Shown: one piece after another, positions 1-11,903 of the stretch
How positions within the stretch are numbered: the first letter of the stretch is position 1
Layout of the letters: each line of letters begins with the position of its first letter
Source of the DNA: Sarocladium kiliense
Taxonomy: Eukaryota > Ascomycota > Sordariomycetes > Hypocreales > Sarocladiaceae
Direction: 5' to 3'
Length of the DNA stretch: 64,000 nt
Assembly: GCA_030734395.1 (NCBI GenBank)
Contig: JAUZTG010000029.1
Coordinates: 3,472,001-3,536,000, forward strand
The notes under the pieces: generated by a model
What the model was told of the DNA's origin: nothing
The model's input: only the letters and a program-made list of their open reading frames with translations
The model's database searches: none
Made by a program: the position numbers and the translations under genes

Positions 1-354
1 GCGAATCGAGCTGCTGAACCGATAATTGTCTGTGCCCTGTAGCCCAATCCCTTTGCCCCTCACTCGTCATAGCGGGCGGCTGCCGGTACAGCATCGAATG
101 AGGGACCTTGGTGCTCTGCCCCTCCACGCGTAGCACCCCTCCTGGGTTGCCTCCTCCCTGGCAAACGTAACGTCTCTTAAAGCTCTGTAGCTATCCACCT
201 TCTGATTTATCCTTCTCCTCAATCTCTGATCTGCATCGTCTCCTCTTCCTCTTCCGTAAACACAGAAGCTTGCTGGTTCAGAGCTTCATCAACTTATCGC
301 ATCCATCATCCGCTTCGCCTGTCCTCTAGCGTCTACGAACGCGAAGCTTCCAAC
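1..354. other. 5' flank of het-C
   Basis: No supportable gene. The last 150 bases before the het-C start are rich in C and T, as is common for fungal leaders and core promoters. I see no clear TATA box. Confidence 0.5.
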
Positions 355-3300
355 ATGCCCGGCTTCAAGCCGCCTTTCCCCCTCCTTGTAGGGTTCATCA
401 TTCTTTTCGCCTTCGCTGGCAAGGCTCATGCCTTCGGTGCCGGAAACATCGCCTCTCTGTCCAAGATCGAGGGTCAAAACTGTTAGTGCTCCCGTCTTTC
501 AACATGCTGCACATTGATCATGCAATTGCTCACCGGTACTGTTGCAGGGCGCCATGGTGACATCGAAGATACGCTTCTGACCCTTGCAATGGCTAAGGGC
601 ATTGGAGGCAAGAAGTTCAACAAGATCATGGTTTCTCGTGTTTACTTTGGTAACTGGCTGCGTGACTACTCGCAGGCTGTCGATGTGGGCACTGTCAAGT
701 CCGTATCTGCCGAGGCCATTCGCCTTCTGCTCTGCATTCTTGGATTCCTGAGCTTCGGCTATGGCTCAGGCGAGTTCGAAGTCACTGGTGTGTTCTCCGT
801 GTCACTCACCAGGTCAAGAGCTCCTGCTAATATGGTTATCAGCCGAACGCCTCGGATGCTATCGCCCTGAAGACCACATCGACAACCCTAGGGATTACGC
901 CGAGAACCAAGACGCTAGACGGTACGATAAGAGACTCCGTGGCCCTGTCGATGAACGAAGGGAGTTGTCCATCGATCCTCGAAGTGGTATGAAGAATTAC
1001 ATTGCCAATGAGGAGGCTGGCATCATGACCAGTGCGGCACACGTTCGCAATCTATTTGGTCGCTGCATCGAACTTGGCCGCCGGTACAAGGACAATAATA
1101 GGAAAGAGGACCTTTACGAGTCTCTTCGTCTCATGGGAACTGGTTTGCACTGTCTTGAGGGTAAGCGTGGCGTCAGAAATCTTCACATTGCCCATGGAGC
1201 TATCCACTAACGCAATTGTAGACTTCTTCGCCCACAGCAACTATATTGAGCTGGCCCTGATCGAAATGGGCGAGCGCGATGTCTTCCCTCACACTGGACG
1301 ACGTACACAAATGCAGATTGATGGTGTTAGGAACCCTGTCTATCCAATTGTGACTGGTACATTCGGTGGAGTGGACTTCTTGCACTCCGTGGTTGGCGAG
1401 GGTGAGTGATATTTGCCAAGATGAGATGGTCCGGGATACTGACAGCCTGTAGTCTCCGACAAGATGACCCAGAATGAGATCCAGGAGCTGGAGGGCACAC
1501 TTAAGGAGAGCCAGAAGGCAGACACCAGCATGCTGCGCGACCTTCTCGACAAGATCCCGGATGGCATTATCGGTGGCAACAGCAGTAAGAAGGGCCAGCG
1601 CATTGATGAGATCCAGCACGATGCCCAAGCCTCTCAGCTTCAGAACATGCAGGTCTCTCCCCGCGAGCCGGAGGAGTTCACTCGATACGTCCAGGACATT
1701 TTCAAGCAGATCATGCCAGTCATTGAGTTCCACGACGAGGTCATGCAAGGTACGGACACTCACTTGGTGGCCTACCAGGCGTCTTGCTAACAATGAGCTT
1801 CACAGGTATCTCCGCTGCCTTCGAGAAGATCCCGATTCTTCCCAAAATCGTCGAGCAGCTCGAAGATCAACTCACCCAATTCGTCTTCTCGATCATGGCG
1901 CCTTTCGTCGTCCCTCTTATCCGCCAGCTCCGTGCAGAGCTCAAGACTGGCTCGGATGAGATCATTCAGAGCAGCAAGAACGAGCAGCACATTGTGTTCG
2001 AGAAGGACGATTGGACTGATCCCACCCACAGTATGCTGAGCAAGGATCATTTTTCCGTGAGTTGCACCTTGCGAGGAATAAAGTCGCACCAAGCTGACGG
2101 GTCCAGAACATACTCAACGAGCCTGCGGGTCAGGGCTCAGCCAAGATGCTTCACTGGGTTGTGCCTCAGCTCATGGACGCCATTGATAACGATAGAGACG
2201 ACATCAATTCTGTCCTAAATGACATCATCTATGGAGTTCTGCACCACCCTGCCCAGCGTGACCAGGGCAGCCGAGGCCAGCGTGAGGGCCGCCAGCGCAT
2301 CTTCACTGCCATTAAGGAGTGGTGGAACGAGATGCCTGATCGCCAGCGCGACAGCTACCGTAAGGCGCTTAGCAGCCAGGGCGTCGAGCAGGGCCGCAAT
2401 CACAAGGAGGGTGTGCACGACACTGGCCACGGCCACGGCTGCACCGGCAAGCTGAAGATGCAGAAGCTCTACGGCAACCCCGAGACTCTGGAGGATAAGA
2501 TTGCCGGTAAGGCCGCCGATGCTATCTTCACGGGTGCTACGAGTGCCATCTCTGGCATCATCAAGTCTGAGACGGGCTACGATATGCCTTCGGCATCCGG
2601 TAACAGCGGTCGTAAGGATGACCGTAAGGAGGACTCTGGTGGCCTGGGTGGTCTGATTGGAGCAGCCGGTTCCCTTCTCAGTGGCGCCTTTGGCGAGGAC
2701 GAGAAGGAGAAGCAGAGCAGTCGGAAGGAGTACTCCGACGGATCAGTCACGCGCACCGAGAGGGAATACGGCCATTCCGGCGATAAGTACGGCCAGGCCG
2801 AATACCGCGAGACTAAGCATCCCGATGGCAGCCGTGAGGCGAAGTACAGCCAGTACGAGCAGAGGGATTCGGGTCGTCACACCAGCGGTCGGGGCTATGA
2901 AGAGGAGACGGAGACGCACCGAACATCCGGCGGAGGCTACCAGACTCACACTGAGCGCCGTGAGTACAGCAACCAGTCTCAGGGATATGGCAGTGGCGGT
3001 TCTAGCGGAGGCTATAACAGTGGCCGTCGCGAAGAGCCCAGCAGCTACGGAGGCTCCAGTGGTGGCTATGGCAGCGGACGTCGTGAGGAGTCCAGCAACT
3101 ACGGCGGCAGCACTGGTGGCTACGGAGGTGGTCAACGTGAAGAGTCAAGCTACGGTGGCGGTGGTGGTGGTGGTGGTTATGGCAGCAGCCGTCGTGATGA
3201 GCCGAGCTACAGCACCGGTGGTCATGGCCGCCAGGAGGATAGCTATGGACGCAGTGAGGGCGGCAGTGGAGGTTACGGCAGCCGTCAAGACGATAGCTAC

Positions 3301-3732
3301 GGCCGACCCAGCGGTGGTGCCGGCTATGGCCGCCAGGAGGAGAGCTACGGTCGAAGCACCGGCGGTGGTGGTTACGGCCGAGAGGAAGAGCACCACGGCA
3401 GGAGCGAGCACAAGAAGAAGAAGAAGGGCCGCAGCCGTAGCCGGGGCAGCAACAAGAGTGACAGCACCGACAGTGACGACGAGAAGAAGCGTCGCGGAGG
3501 CCGTCACGGCGGCGGCGGCGCTGGCTACGGCGGCTCCTCAGGCGGTTACGGAGGAAGCTCTGGTGGCTATGGAGGCTCAGGGGGTGGTTATGGAGGCTCA
3601 GGGGGTGGTTATGGAGGCTCAGGGGGTGGTTACGGAGAGTCTGGCGGTTATGGAGGATCCGGGGGAGGTTATGGAGGGTCCGGGGAAGGTTATGGAGGAT
3701 CCGGAGGAGGTTATGGCTCGGGTAGGTACTGA
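355..3732 (+). CDS. het-c: Het-C heterokaryon incompatibility protein
   Basis: Seven exons join in frame: 355-481, 548-787, 843-1160, 1222-1401, 1453-1749, 1806-2056 and 2107-3732. They encode 1012 residues. A hydrophobic N-terminal segment (about residues 5-26, ending AHAFG) looks like a signal peptide. The Het-C domain follows (RHGDIEDTLLTLAMAKG, then LGCYRPEDHIDNP and DERRELSIDPR). From about residue 766 the protein is a Gly/Tyr/Ser tail of GGYGGS-type repeats, broken by an Arg-rich stretch with a poly-Lys patch near residue 906. In Neurospora, het-c allele differences trigger heterokaryon incompatibility together with a linked HET-domain partner. No HET-domain gene is visible beside it here, though the upstream side is cut off. 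The family is also conserved outside incompatibility, so activity in allorecognition is inferred. Length is close to the Neurospora protein. Confidence 0.95.
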
Positions 3733-6700
3733 GCTACTGAGCTGTTTGCGGAGATTCGCAAATAGGTCTCTTCTTGTGAGATGAGAGATGAGAGACGAAG
3801 TCGATGACAGATGCCATGACAAAAGCTACGTGGAGGCGCTGGGGTAGAAGGGGATATCGCTTTGCTTTGGCTGCGACAAAACTGATAGTTGGCCGATCAG
3901 GATTTTCATTATCGAAAATGAGTTGAGAACGTATTTTGAGATCAGATTGCCAAGAACCCATTCAATCCATTCCGCTCGAGGTCTTTGATATGTGTGTTAT
4001 GGTTGAGTTCCATCACGATACTCTCTAGCTTCTGAACCGACGAGGAGACGACATAAGCTGGGCTTCCATGCGCCCCACGTGCCTGCCAAGCGATGCTCTC
4101 CTTGGCCAAGCTTTTCGCAACCCCTCACTGAAGAATGCCGCGGCGGGCGGGCAGAAGCTTGTTTTTTTCGCTTGGGTGCCTCTCAGCAGACTGGAGCGCT
4201 GATCTTGGTTGGTTTGGGACTGCATATCAGGTCAGTGGCTAATTAATAACCTAAATGCTGCCGACTGCAGCTCCGATGGAGGGCAAGGTCATTTATTGTA
4301 GCGGACTGCTTTCTCCTTCTGGGTTGGCTATGCTCCAGAATTCCTGGCTGGCAGACTGTCTACAACAGTCTCAATGCCATGGGATAGCGACAGAGGGTCT
4401 GGCCCTTCAATAGCGTGAAGTGGACCTAAGCTTATGACCAGGAACGTCGCTACTTTGGACGGCGTCCTTTGGCCCTTTACTAATGAGGGAGGTCGGTGGT
4501 GAGTGGCGTGCGTTGAGTCAGTGAGTCTGGGGTTGTCTTGTGATGGCAGGTAACAAGCTTCGAGGCGGTCCAGATCGAAAGCCAAGAGATTCAGCAGCTT
4601 GACTGGTCTGGTTGGTCCGGAGCGTCGGTTTGCAATCAAATGAACAGGACAGCCGGAGCCACGACACCCAGGGGGCGAGCTAGTGTGCTGCAGCCCTTGG
4701 TCGCCTACTTGAACTCTATATCCGTCCACTTCCTGCAGGGCGGATTTTGGGTTCGGAAGCAACGGAGGACTCAAGGCGCCAGGGGTTTGCTCTTTTCTGG
4801 TTCCCGGGCGCCTATTCAAGAGGCTATCGAGTCTATTAATTCGCTTTCCTCGAAGACCTGGTCGAAGTTTCTTTGAAGACGCCCAGCAGACATGGATGGC
4901 GCGGGGCCTGCGATTCAAAGGAAAGCATTTTTCGCGAGAATGACGCGCTCGCCTTGAATTTCAAGGTCCTAATACGAAACGGCAGGGTTGCGGCTGTGGA
5001 TTGCCTGTATGCAGATCCACGGATGAACACTTGCAGTCTTGCACGGTCAGTTGTGACACTGGTCCGCGACTGGGAGTACACTTTTCAGTTAGACACTGAG
5101 GAAGCCATGCAGTACAGTAACTGGTGCGGCAATGGCGGTTGCCGGCGCCCAAGGCTCAGTAGACATCGTCAATCAGCGCATAATGCCTGTTCCCTGGCCG
5201 TTGACGGATGCCACCGGGATCTCTTAGCCTTTTGCTGGGCGATGGCGCTGCATCTTGAGACGGTTTTAGAAAACTGAAGAAATGATCTACGGTCCTAGTG
5301 GAGCGGCCATAGTGGCAGGCTGATTGTGATGTTCGGATTTGCCCCTCGAAGGAATGGAAGCTGAGGAAGGGGTCTCCCCTCACCCCACCCCACAAGCGTG
5401 TGCAGCATGGAGCCCCGGCAGGCAAAGGAATGGATGACAAGAGCGAAGCGCTGGCGATGCCGGATGATGAGGGTGCTTTCCCCGGAGAAGGTAGACTGCG
5501 GCTCATGCTTGTGGCCGACAGAGGAGAAGGGTCTTCAGGGTCTTGAGGGTCTGAAGGGTCTTGCTTCCTTCGTCCTTGGCGGTACTGTGGTTCCTGTTAG
5601 TGATTCGAGAGCAAGGGCAGGGAACACTTGGTCCGCTCCAGAAACAAACTTCGGACAAAGACTACAGACGCAAAAGAAGAGAGAAGAGAGGGGCGGTTGG
5701 GCGGTTGGGTGTGGTCATGGTGTGACGGGCAGGCGACGATCGTTTTAGGGATTGGCGTCATGGTGGTTCGCTCGGTTATGGTTGTAGTGTGTCTCGACTG
5801 TGGTCTATGGAGGGTGCAAGTGGCTGGAATGCACGAAGCAGGTAGAGAACGTGGACGATGGGCGGCTGGTGTTTCTTGGCCCGGGTTCGCCTCCATCACG
5901 GTAGAGTTGGCAGAGGAGGTTGTCGCGTCGTATCGCAGCTGGTGCTGCCCAGCTGTGGCATCACGAGGCAGGAGGCAGGACAGTGCTGTGCCACGGCGTT
6001 GCACCAGCTAGTCCCACGTTAGCGGCTTGCAGTTCAACCACTGCAACCGCTAACGTGGCTTATCAAAGTGGACCCTGGTGAGGCTTCCCTCTCAAGGCAG
6101 CGTGCGTGCGTCGCAGGGGTGATGATAGCACAGTGCGTGTGTGAGGTGGATGCGCCTGTAGTGAGTGGTTCAGCGGTGGTGGCTGAAGTCCCTTTTCGCG
6201 ATGGATTCCACTCAATAGGTACATTCGCATCGCTGGAATTACGCGGCCCATCACTGCCAGCCCGTCGCTGCCCCCCAGTGGCGGCGGCCTCTACCCACCC
6301 TGCTGCAGTGTTGATGCACTGCTTCCACTCGCACTCGCTCATCAATGCCACACTTCGTCACTCTGCGTCCGTTCTGCTCCTGTCCTGCCTGACCAGACCC
6401 CTCCACCCCCCTTGTTGCTGGTTTGGCCGTCTCCACTGCTGGTTTGCGCTATGGGCCAGCAGTCACTCACTGATCTCAGGCTCCTCGACTCTCCTCACTC
6501 TCCCTGACACCCGCTGCACTTCACCTGCCTGCCCACTGGGTGGCTCATCCCGACTTCTCCCCTTCATTCACCCAGCATTGTCTGCCTCAAACACTTTACC
6601 AATTCCCGATCACACAGAATTATTCTTCTCCTCGTCAATCACCATCTCTGCCGTTGTCTGTCGCTCATTTCCTCGCTGCGCCTCGCTTAAGTCATCTTCT

Positions 6701-7002
6701 TTCAACCACCGCCACCAAATATCCAGGCCATTCGTTCGCTCTCACTCGAGCCTTACCCCTTCCTCACACCTGTGCCTCTTCAAATCGCGCTGTCGCCTTG
6801 TCGATGGCTACCCGAACATGACTCCCGGTCTCAATGATTGACTATGTTTGAAGCATGTGTAAGTCTCTTTTCCGTTGTCCTGGCCTGCCTCCGGGTTCTG
6901 CTTCGTCCTGTACAACTCTTGTATGCAGCGCGTGTGCGCAGAGGCCGCAGACTCGTCTTCCAAGAGGCCAAGAGCCTTCCGCGACCCCGGTCTTGGCACC
7001 TG
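3733..7002. other. Long intergenic region between het-C and E3 ligase gene
   Basis: No convincing gene in 3.3 kb. Open frames here (for example 4328-4918 minus and 6068-6841 plus) have compositions set by C/T-rich DNA and show no recognisable domain. The last 700 bases are strongly pyrimidine-rich on the plus strand and probably hold the promoter and leader of the gene at 7.0 kb. Short upstream ATGs at about 6804, 6819 and 6843 open tiny reading frames. A hairpin lies at 6014-6058. Confidence 0.5.
6014..6058. repeat. Short near-perfect inverted repeat (hairpin)
   Basis: Left arm 6014-6032 and right arm 6041-6058 are reverse complements apart from one bulged base (C at 6026). The loop is 8 bases. 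It lies about 1 kb upstream of the E3 ligase gene. It could be a miniature transposon remnant or a transcribed stem-loop. Confidence 0.7.
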
Positions 7003-9273
7003 ATGCTGACGTCTCACAGCGCTCTCCGAGATTCGAAATGTCGTGTATGTTGCCTGACTACCTTTCGCTTCTGCCCTTTCAATTACCTTGTTGCTCTATC
7101 TGCGACCTCTTTGCTCAGGGGAGGCGGCGCTGTCGCTGTCGGTGGTTGCCGGTCGCGCCGTTGTGGCCTGACGCGCGGGGCCCAAAGGAAGCCATCGTCG
7201 TCGACCTCAACGTCATTCAACTGTCTGGACCGATGTTCCGACTCCGTCATACTCCGGCAGCGATAGCCCTCTCCTCTGAGCATCCACGACACCCCATTAG
7301 CTGGTAGAGTCACTAACATTGTAACAACCACAGACTCCTCTTCAGCAACCCGGTTTGGAGTGGTGGAAGCACCATACCGACAACCATCATCAGGAATATC
7401 TCCTCCCATTCGGTATGTGGCCTATCGTCAAGCCCAGCTTGTATTGCTCTTATATCACTTCATGCACTAATGTTGGTCAACCATGCAGAGCCAGCTAGCA
7501 TACGAGGAGCGACTCAAATCGAACATCACCACCCTTACCACTACTAACGCCGACACCCTCAATGGCGTCATCCAAGGCCTTCTCTACGTTCCCGAAATTC
7601 GCAACAATCCCGAATGCAGCTCACAGCAATACGATTTCATCCCTCGAAATGTCACTCGCCGAAATGACCTCCCACCGGCCAACTACAACCTCGTCGCCTT
7701 TGCCCCCTGGTTCAGCATAGAATGTACCAAGGCGTATCTTGCTTCCGCGCGTCGCGACCCAATTCGCGCCTTCATTTTCTACAAGCCGAACAACTCCTCG
7801 AATAAGCCGCAAGATGTTGACTCTCCTGTCTGGAACCTCGACGACAACGGCCTGTGGCAACGGATGAACCCGTTCCCCATTTTCGCTGTCTCAGGCCAGG
7901 AGGGCCAGAAAATTACAACTAAGCTAAGCCATTACTCGGGCAACATCAGCGAGGTTCCTCATGGTGATAAAATCGAGGAGGTTTACGGTCCGAATCCTAA
8001 GGACTATGTGCGGATCTGGACCGAACTGACCATGGAACGACATTCCAGCGGTCCTGCCCTATGGGCTTATTTTCTAATCGTTATCGGCGCGCTTCTCTTG
8101 ATCTTTGGTTCAGTTTCCCTAACGATGCATCTGATTCAGCGCCGACGCCGCTCTTCGTTGAGGAAACGAGTCGAGTCTGGCGAAGTGGACCTGGAGGCCA
8201 TGGGAATCAAGCGTGTCGTTGTTCCAGCTGAACATGTGAAAAGCTTTCCACTGTTCACATATCAGTCCGAGCCCGACTTGATGAGCGCGCCACCGACCCC
8301 GATTGGCCCAGGAGGTGCCTCCTTGGGTCCTCGATCAGTGCGGTCATCTAGAAGGCAAAGACGAGCTGATCAAGCTGCGGCATCAGATGCTGCGTCCCAA
8401 ATTGGTGGGAGGAGTGTCCGCAGCTTGAGAAGCAAACGCTCCAGTGTCGCGGGCTCCGCCGATACCACCGCCACCAACGATCAACCCAAATGTCAAATCT
8501 GCCTAGATCCCTTTGAACACCGTGTCTCTATCATTCGGGAGATGGCATGCTGTCACATCTTCCACCCGGAATGCATTGACGAGTATCTCATCAAGAACAG
8601 CTCCCTTTGTCCGATCTGCATGCAAAACATGCTTCCCGCAGGTTATAGTCCAAGGATCACCAATGCAATGGTCCGCCGCGAACGCAACCTACGTCGGCTG
8701 AGGCAGCGTGTCAATGTCGATGATGCGTCATTAGAGTCAGGGTACACCAAGATGGATAAGCTCAAACGCTTGTTCAGGGCTTCCAGCGCTGAGGACCCCC
8801 CAGGGGAGACTCAATACGTCCCTCTTACACCTGTACAGAAGCCAGCCGCACCTCAAGTACCCAGCGAGACGAGGCAAGCATCAATACCGGAAGAAGGCAC
8901 ACCGTCCTCGGCTGGGCCCCAGACTGCTCTAATAACCCCCAACAACGACGAAGCCGGCACTTCAAGACCGAAAGCTCCACCCCCCACGAAACCACCAAAG
9001 CCGAGAACACGCAAGACGAAACCGCGGGCACTCAATTTGATGCCAACGCAGCCAGAGGACAGCGAGCTCAAGGCGACGCAGGCCGTCGGCCGTAAGAGCC
9101 CGTCTTCATTCGCGAGGCAGCGCATGCGTGAGATTGCCCATCGGAACGCGCCTATCGACGATCCGGATAGGCAGCCGAGATGTAAGTCCTCAGCGCACTT
9201 GACTTTGGCACTGAGATACTGACTTTCTACAGGGCGCATGGTGGTGAATAAGGTTTTCCCAGGTCTGACATAA
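7003..9273 (+). CDS. Membrane-anchored RING-H2 E3 ubiquitin ligase (lumenal domain, TM, RING)
   Basis: The main exon runs from about 7491 to 9181. A last small exon 9233-9273 is supported by intron 9182-9232 and gives a C-terminus WRMVVNKVFPGLT. The N-terminal half is lumenal in character (several N-x-S/T sites). One membrane helix lies at about nt 8059-8139, followed by RRRRR. A RING-H2 finger follows at 8491-8622: CQIC, then CCHIFHPEC, then CPIC. The Pro-rich, Lys-rich tail is probably disordered. The layout matches fungal PA-TM-RING ligases, which ubiquitylate membrane proteins in the endomembrane system. The 5' end is uncertain. Family-like segments IVVDLNVIQL (about 7195-7224) and RFGVVEAPYRQP (about 7345-7380) show that upstream exons exist, but their joins and the start are not settled. 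ATG 7003 is one frame-compatible start. The acceptor near 7489 offers two AGs two bases apart. Confidence 0.8.
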
Positions 9274-10142
9274 TTAAAGCCAGCAACTTCACGGAACGGG
9301 GCGGCGACATGGTTTTACGGCACATAATTACAGGGTTCAATGCATGGCACGGCATGGCAACGGAGTTTTGACGCGACATCTCCCATGGCAAAATACAACA
9401 CAGGATCACACTGGCTTAGGATAACGGCAACGGAGGACTGGTATCAAACCGCGCTTACAAACTGCGGTCATGACACACCACTCAAGGGTTTTAGGACATC
9501 ATCTAGGATTGGGTTGCAGAGTGCACCCTGCTTTCTTTCACTTCTCACGGCGTATTTTGGCGTGGGCCATGAACGGAAGGGCCATGTTATGACAGCGAAT
9601 GTTTGTTTTACTTTTCTTGTTATGGATTGTGTTTACGTCTCTTTTGGGGATGGATTGTACATAGGGTTTCCATGCTATCGAAACCAGGTGCGGATGGACC
9701 TTATCGCCCTTGCGTTGGCCGATGACACTGGAGATGGCAGAGGTTGTGAAGTGCAGCGACGACAGTACAAAATAGGATGGAGTGTTGGTTGCTGAGACAT
9801 ACCCGAATCGAAATACCAGTGCGAACAATCTTCAAGGTTCGGTTCAATCCCACTGTGAGAAGGATGTTCAGCCGCGCTATCAACAATGATCATAGCATGA
9901 GTCATGGTCTCGTATATTCTGCAGAAGAAGACTGTAGACTGTCTGGTATGGTCCTTATCTTAAATCCAAGAGTGAGTTCTTGCGTGTCTTTCCGTACATA
10001 TTGTTCCCCCATAATCATATGTATCCGTAATGCCAAAATCATTTCGTATCTTCCTGTCCAGGGATAATCAATTACAGTGTGATTTCCATCAAAACGCCAT
10101 GAACGAACCGCCGATGATTCACCAAACACAAGGGGCGAAGCA
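9274..10142. other. Convergent 3' intergenic region
   Basis: This lies between the convergent E3 ligase gene and the minus-strand coiled-coil gene. Nothing beyond presumed 3' untranslated sequence is seen. Open frames on both strands lack domain-like composition. Confidence 0.5.
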
Positions 10143-11903
10143 TCAACGGCTCTCCAAGAAAGGCTCATCCTTAACGCCAGCTTTGGAAAGCGCCTCACGC
10201 ACTCTACTATCCTCCTCAGCTCTGATCCTTCGTCTCGCAGCCTCTAGCCTCTCCACGCCGAGATCGATGGTCTGGATGTGTACGCTCAAGGGAAGGTTTC
10301 TAGCCAAACCGTCCGTCCCATCGAGTAAGCTCGGTGCAGCGACTCTGTCACGCAGATCACCTAGTCCAGCTTCGATTGCTTGTAGTTCAACTATGAGGGC
10401 CGTGACTTGCGCAACGGCGGTGGAGCGCTGTCTGTCGACGTTGTTTAGAAGGCGGAGTTGGGCGGAGAATTTGGAGAGGCGAGCGTTGTTGGCGCCGATG
10501 AGGGTCCAGAGGTTCCAGAGGACCTGGTCACGGCGGATGTTGATATTGTTGGTATTTCGGAAGCTGATGGAGTAGATGTTGTCTAAATGAGACTCTGCCT
10601 TCTGGAGGAGGCCGAGGATTCTTTGGGCTTCTCCGATGAGACTTGAGACTCGGGAGGAGACGAAACTGGTATGCTCGATGTACTTATCGAGAATGAGACG
10701 TTCACTGAAAGTATTGACGGCGGGGGTGAAGGGGTAAAAGAGCCAGGTGGCGACATCGCCGAGGAAGGATGGCGTAGATTCTGCCGAAGCGTCATCAGAT
10801 GGGTCGAGGGACTCGATGCAGCGAGAGGTCCAGCGGTTGATAGTGATGACAGCATCCACAGCCGAGCCAACGTGGTTGTTGAACTTTTGTAGATCAAAGG
10901 ATGTCTGCCGTGCTATGTCGATGTACTCGTCGAATTCAAGAACCAGTTCATCACGGCCAGGGAGCTCGCTGTGTCGCACAATAGTCCGTAAATCTCGGAT
11001 GGCCGTTTCACTCCTCTTCATTTCGACAGGTAGTGAGACGCCCTCGACCGACTTCTCCAAGACCTGCTCAAACTGGCTCTGGACGTTCATGAGGTTGTCA
11101 AACTCAAGTGGAGGAGCTGACCCATTGCTTGAAGACCAGAACGAGCTCGATGATGTGCTCGGACAGAATGGCAGATGAAGAAGAGAGGAGGCGAAGGGTA
11201 TACGGCAGAGCGGTGAGAGAGAGGCGTAGAGAGACTGAGTGAGAAGGTTTTGAGCGATGATGAGGGATCCAAAGGAGAGGTATATGGCCAGCATAACGGC
11301 GAGTGGCTTCTTTGCATAGCCAAATGCGAGGCCGACGACGGAGAGGAACCAGACGAGGACGTTATACAAGGCTGCAGGGAGAATCTCACCAAGACGGTCT
11401 CGGAGAGACTTCTCGCCTCGGCCTGCATCATCATCGTCGCTGTCGTCGAATTCACGTCGAGTCGTTCGCTTCGGTGCGCCTGCGCTTGCTGCCTTGCCTG
11501 TTCGGCGTCGTACTGCGGTGTCGGTGATTCTTCCACCACTCCTCGTAACCCGGTCCATCTCCACATTGACCAGCGGCATTCTGAACTGCGGCTCTGACCC
11601 TCTCAGACCACCAGCGCCAGGTGTGGGTGGCAAGCTAGGACGAAAGGGCTCCCTGAGGATGACCTGTTCATCCTCCTGATGGGTAGCAAAGTCCCGGATG
11701 CTATCCTGACTTCCAGCTCCAAGGGGGGCGCCGTGTTGCTGGCTGGGGAAGCCTGAGGAGGATTGCTGCGTGGGAAAAAGATCGGAGGAATCGGAGGTAG
11801 AGGTTGGGACGATAGAGGTATCGAACGAGTCGTGCTCGCCTTCAACAATGCGCCAGGAATCCTCGACTTGGGGCGCGCGACGACGAGAGGAGCGACGAGA
11901 CAT
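10143..11903 (-). CDS. Conserved-type fungal membrane protein with coiled-coil C-terminus, function unknown
   Basis: A single exon encodes 586 residues from the ATG at 11903 (MSRRSSRRR). The frame also opens upstream to 12056, but that extension has no protein-like character, so the internal ATG is preferred. Residues 1-185 are Ser/Arg/Asp-rich and look disordered, including an acidic DDSDDDDAGRGEK stretch. Two or three hydrophobic segments follow (LYNVLVWFLSVVGLAFGY and PLAVMLAIYLSFGSLIIA). The rest is helical and coiled-coil-like with a short hydrophobic patch (VATWLFYPFTPAV). The basic, disordered N-terminus before the membrane anchors suggests an ER or nuclear-envelope protein, but this is inference. 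I do not recognise the family. Confidence 0.85.
   Translation of the reverse strand: MSRRSSRRRAPQVEDSWRIVEGEHDSFDTSIVPTSTSDSSDLFPTQQSSSGFPSQQHGAPLGAGSQDSIRDFATHQEDEQVILREPFRPSLPPTPGAGGLRGSEPQFRMPLVNVEMDRVTRSGGRITDTAVRRRTGKAASAGAPKRTTRREFDDSDDDDAGRGEKSLRDRLGEILPAALYNVLVWFLSVVGLAFGYAKKPLAVMLAIYLSFGSLIIAQNLLTQSLYASLSPLCRIPFASSLLHLPFCPSTSSSSFWSSSNGSAPPLEFDNLMNVQSQFEQVLEKSVEGVSLPVEMKRSETAIRDLRTIVRHSELPGRDELVLEFDEYIDIARQTSFDLQKFNNHVGSAVDAVITINRWTSRCIESLDPSDDASAESTPSFLGDVATWLFYPFTPAVNTFSERLILDKYIEHTSFVSSRVSSLIGEAQRILGLLQKAESHLDNIYSISFRNTNNINIRRDQVLWNLWTLIGANNARLSKFSAQLRLLNNVDRQRSTAVAQVTALIVELQAIEAGLGDLRDRVAAPSLLDGTDGLARNLPLSVHIQTIDLGVERLEAARRRIRAEEDSRVREALSKAGVKDEPFLESR

Noticed and set aside
1200..1793. 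A 197-codon minus-strand frame
   Set aside because: It is antisense to het-C exons 4 and 5 and crosses their introns.
2657..3784. A 375-codon frame within het-C
   Set aside because: It is an Ala/Val-rich shadow of the Gly/Ser-rich het-C exon in another frame, ending past the real stop.
4328..4918. A 196-codon minus-strand frame
   Set aside because: No domain, no splice partner, and composition typical of random sequence.
6068..6841. A 257-codon plus-strand frame
   Set aside because: It lies in C/T-rich leader DNA and is Ser/His/Leu/Pro-rich with no domain.
9830..9860. Second tRNA-like T-arm (GGTTCAATCCC)
   Set aside because: The 50 bases upstream do not fold into D and anticodon arms.
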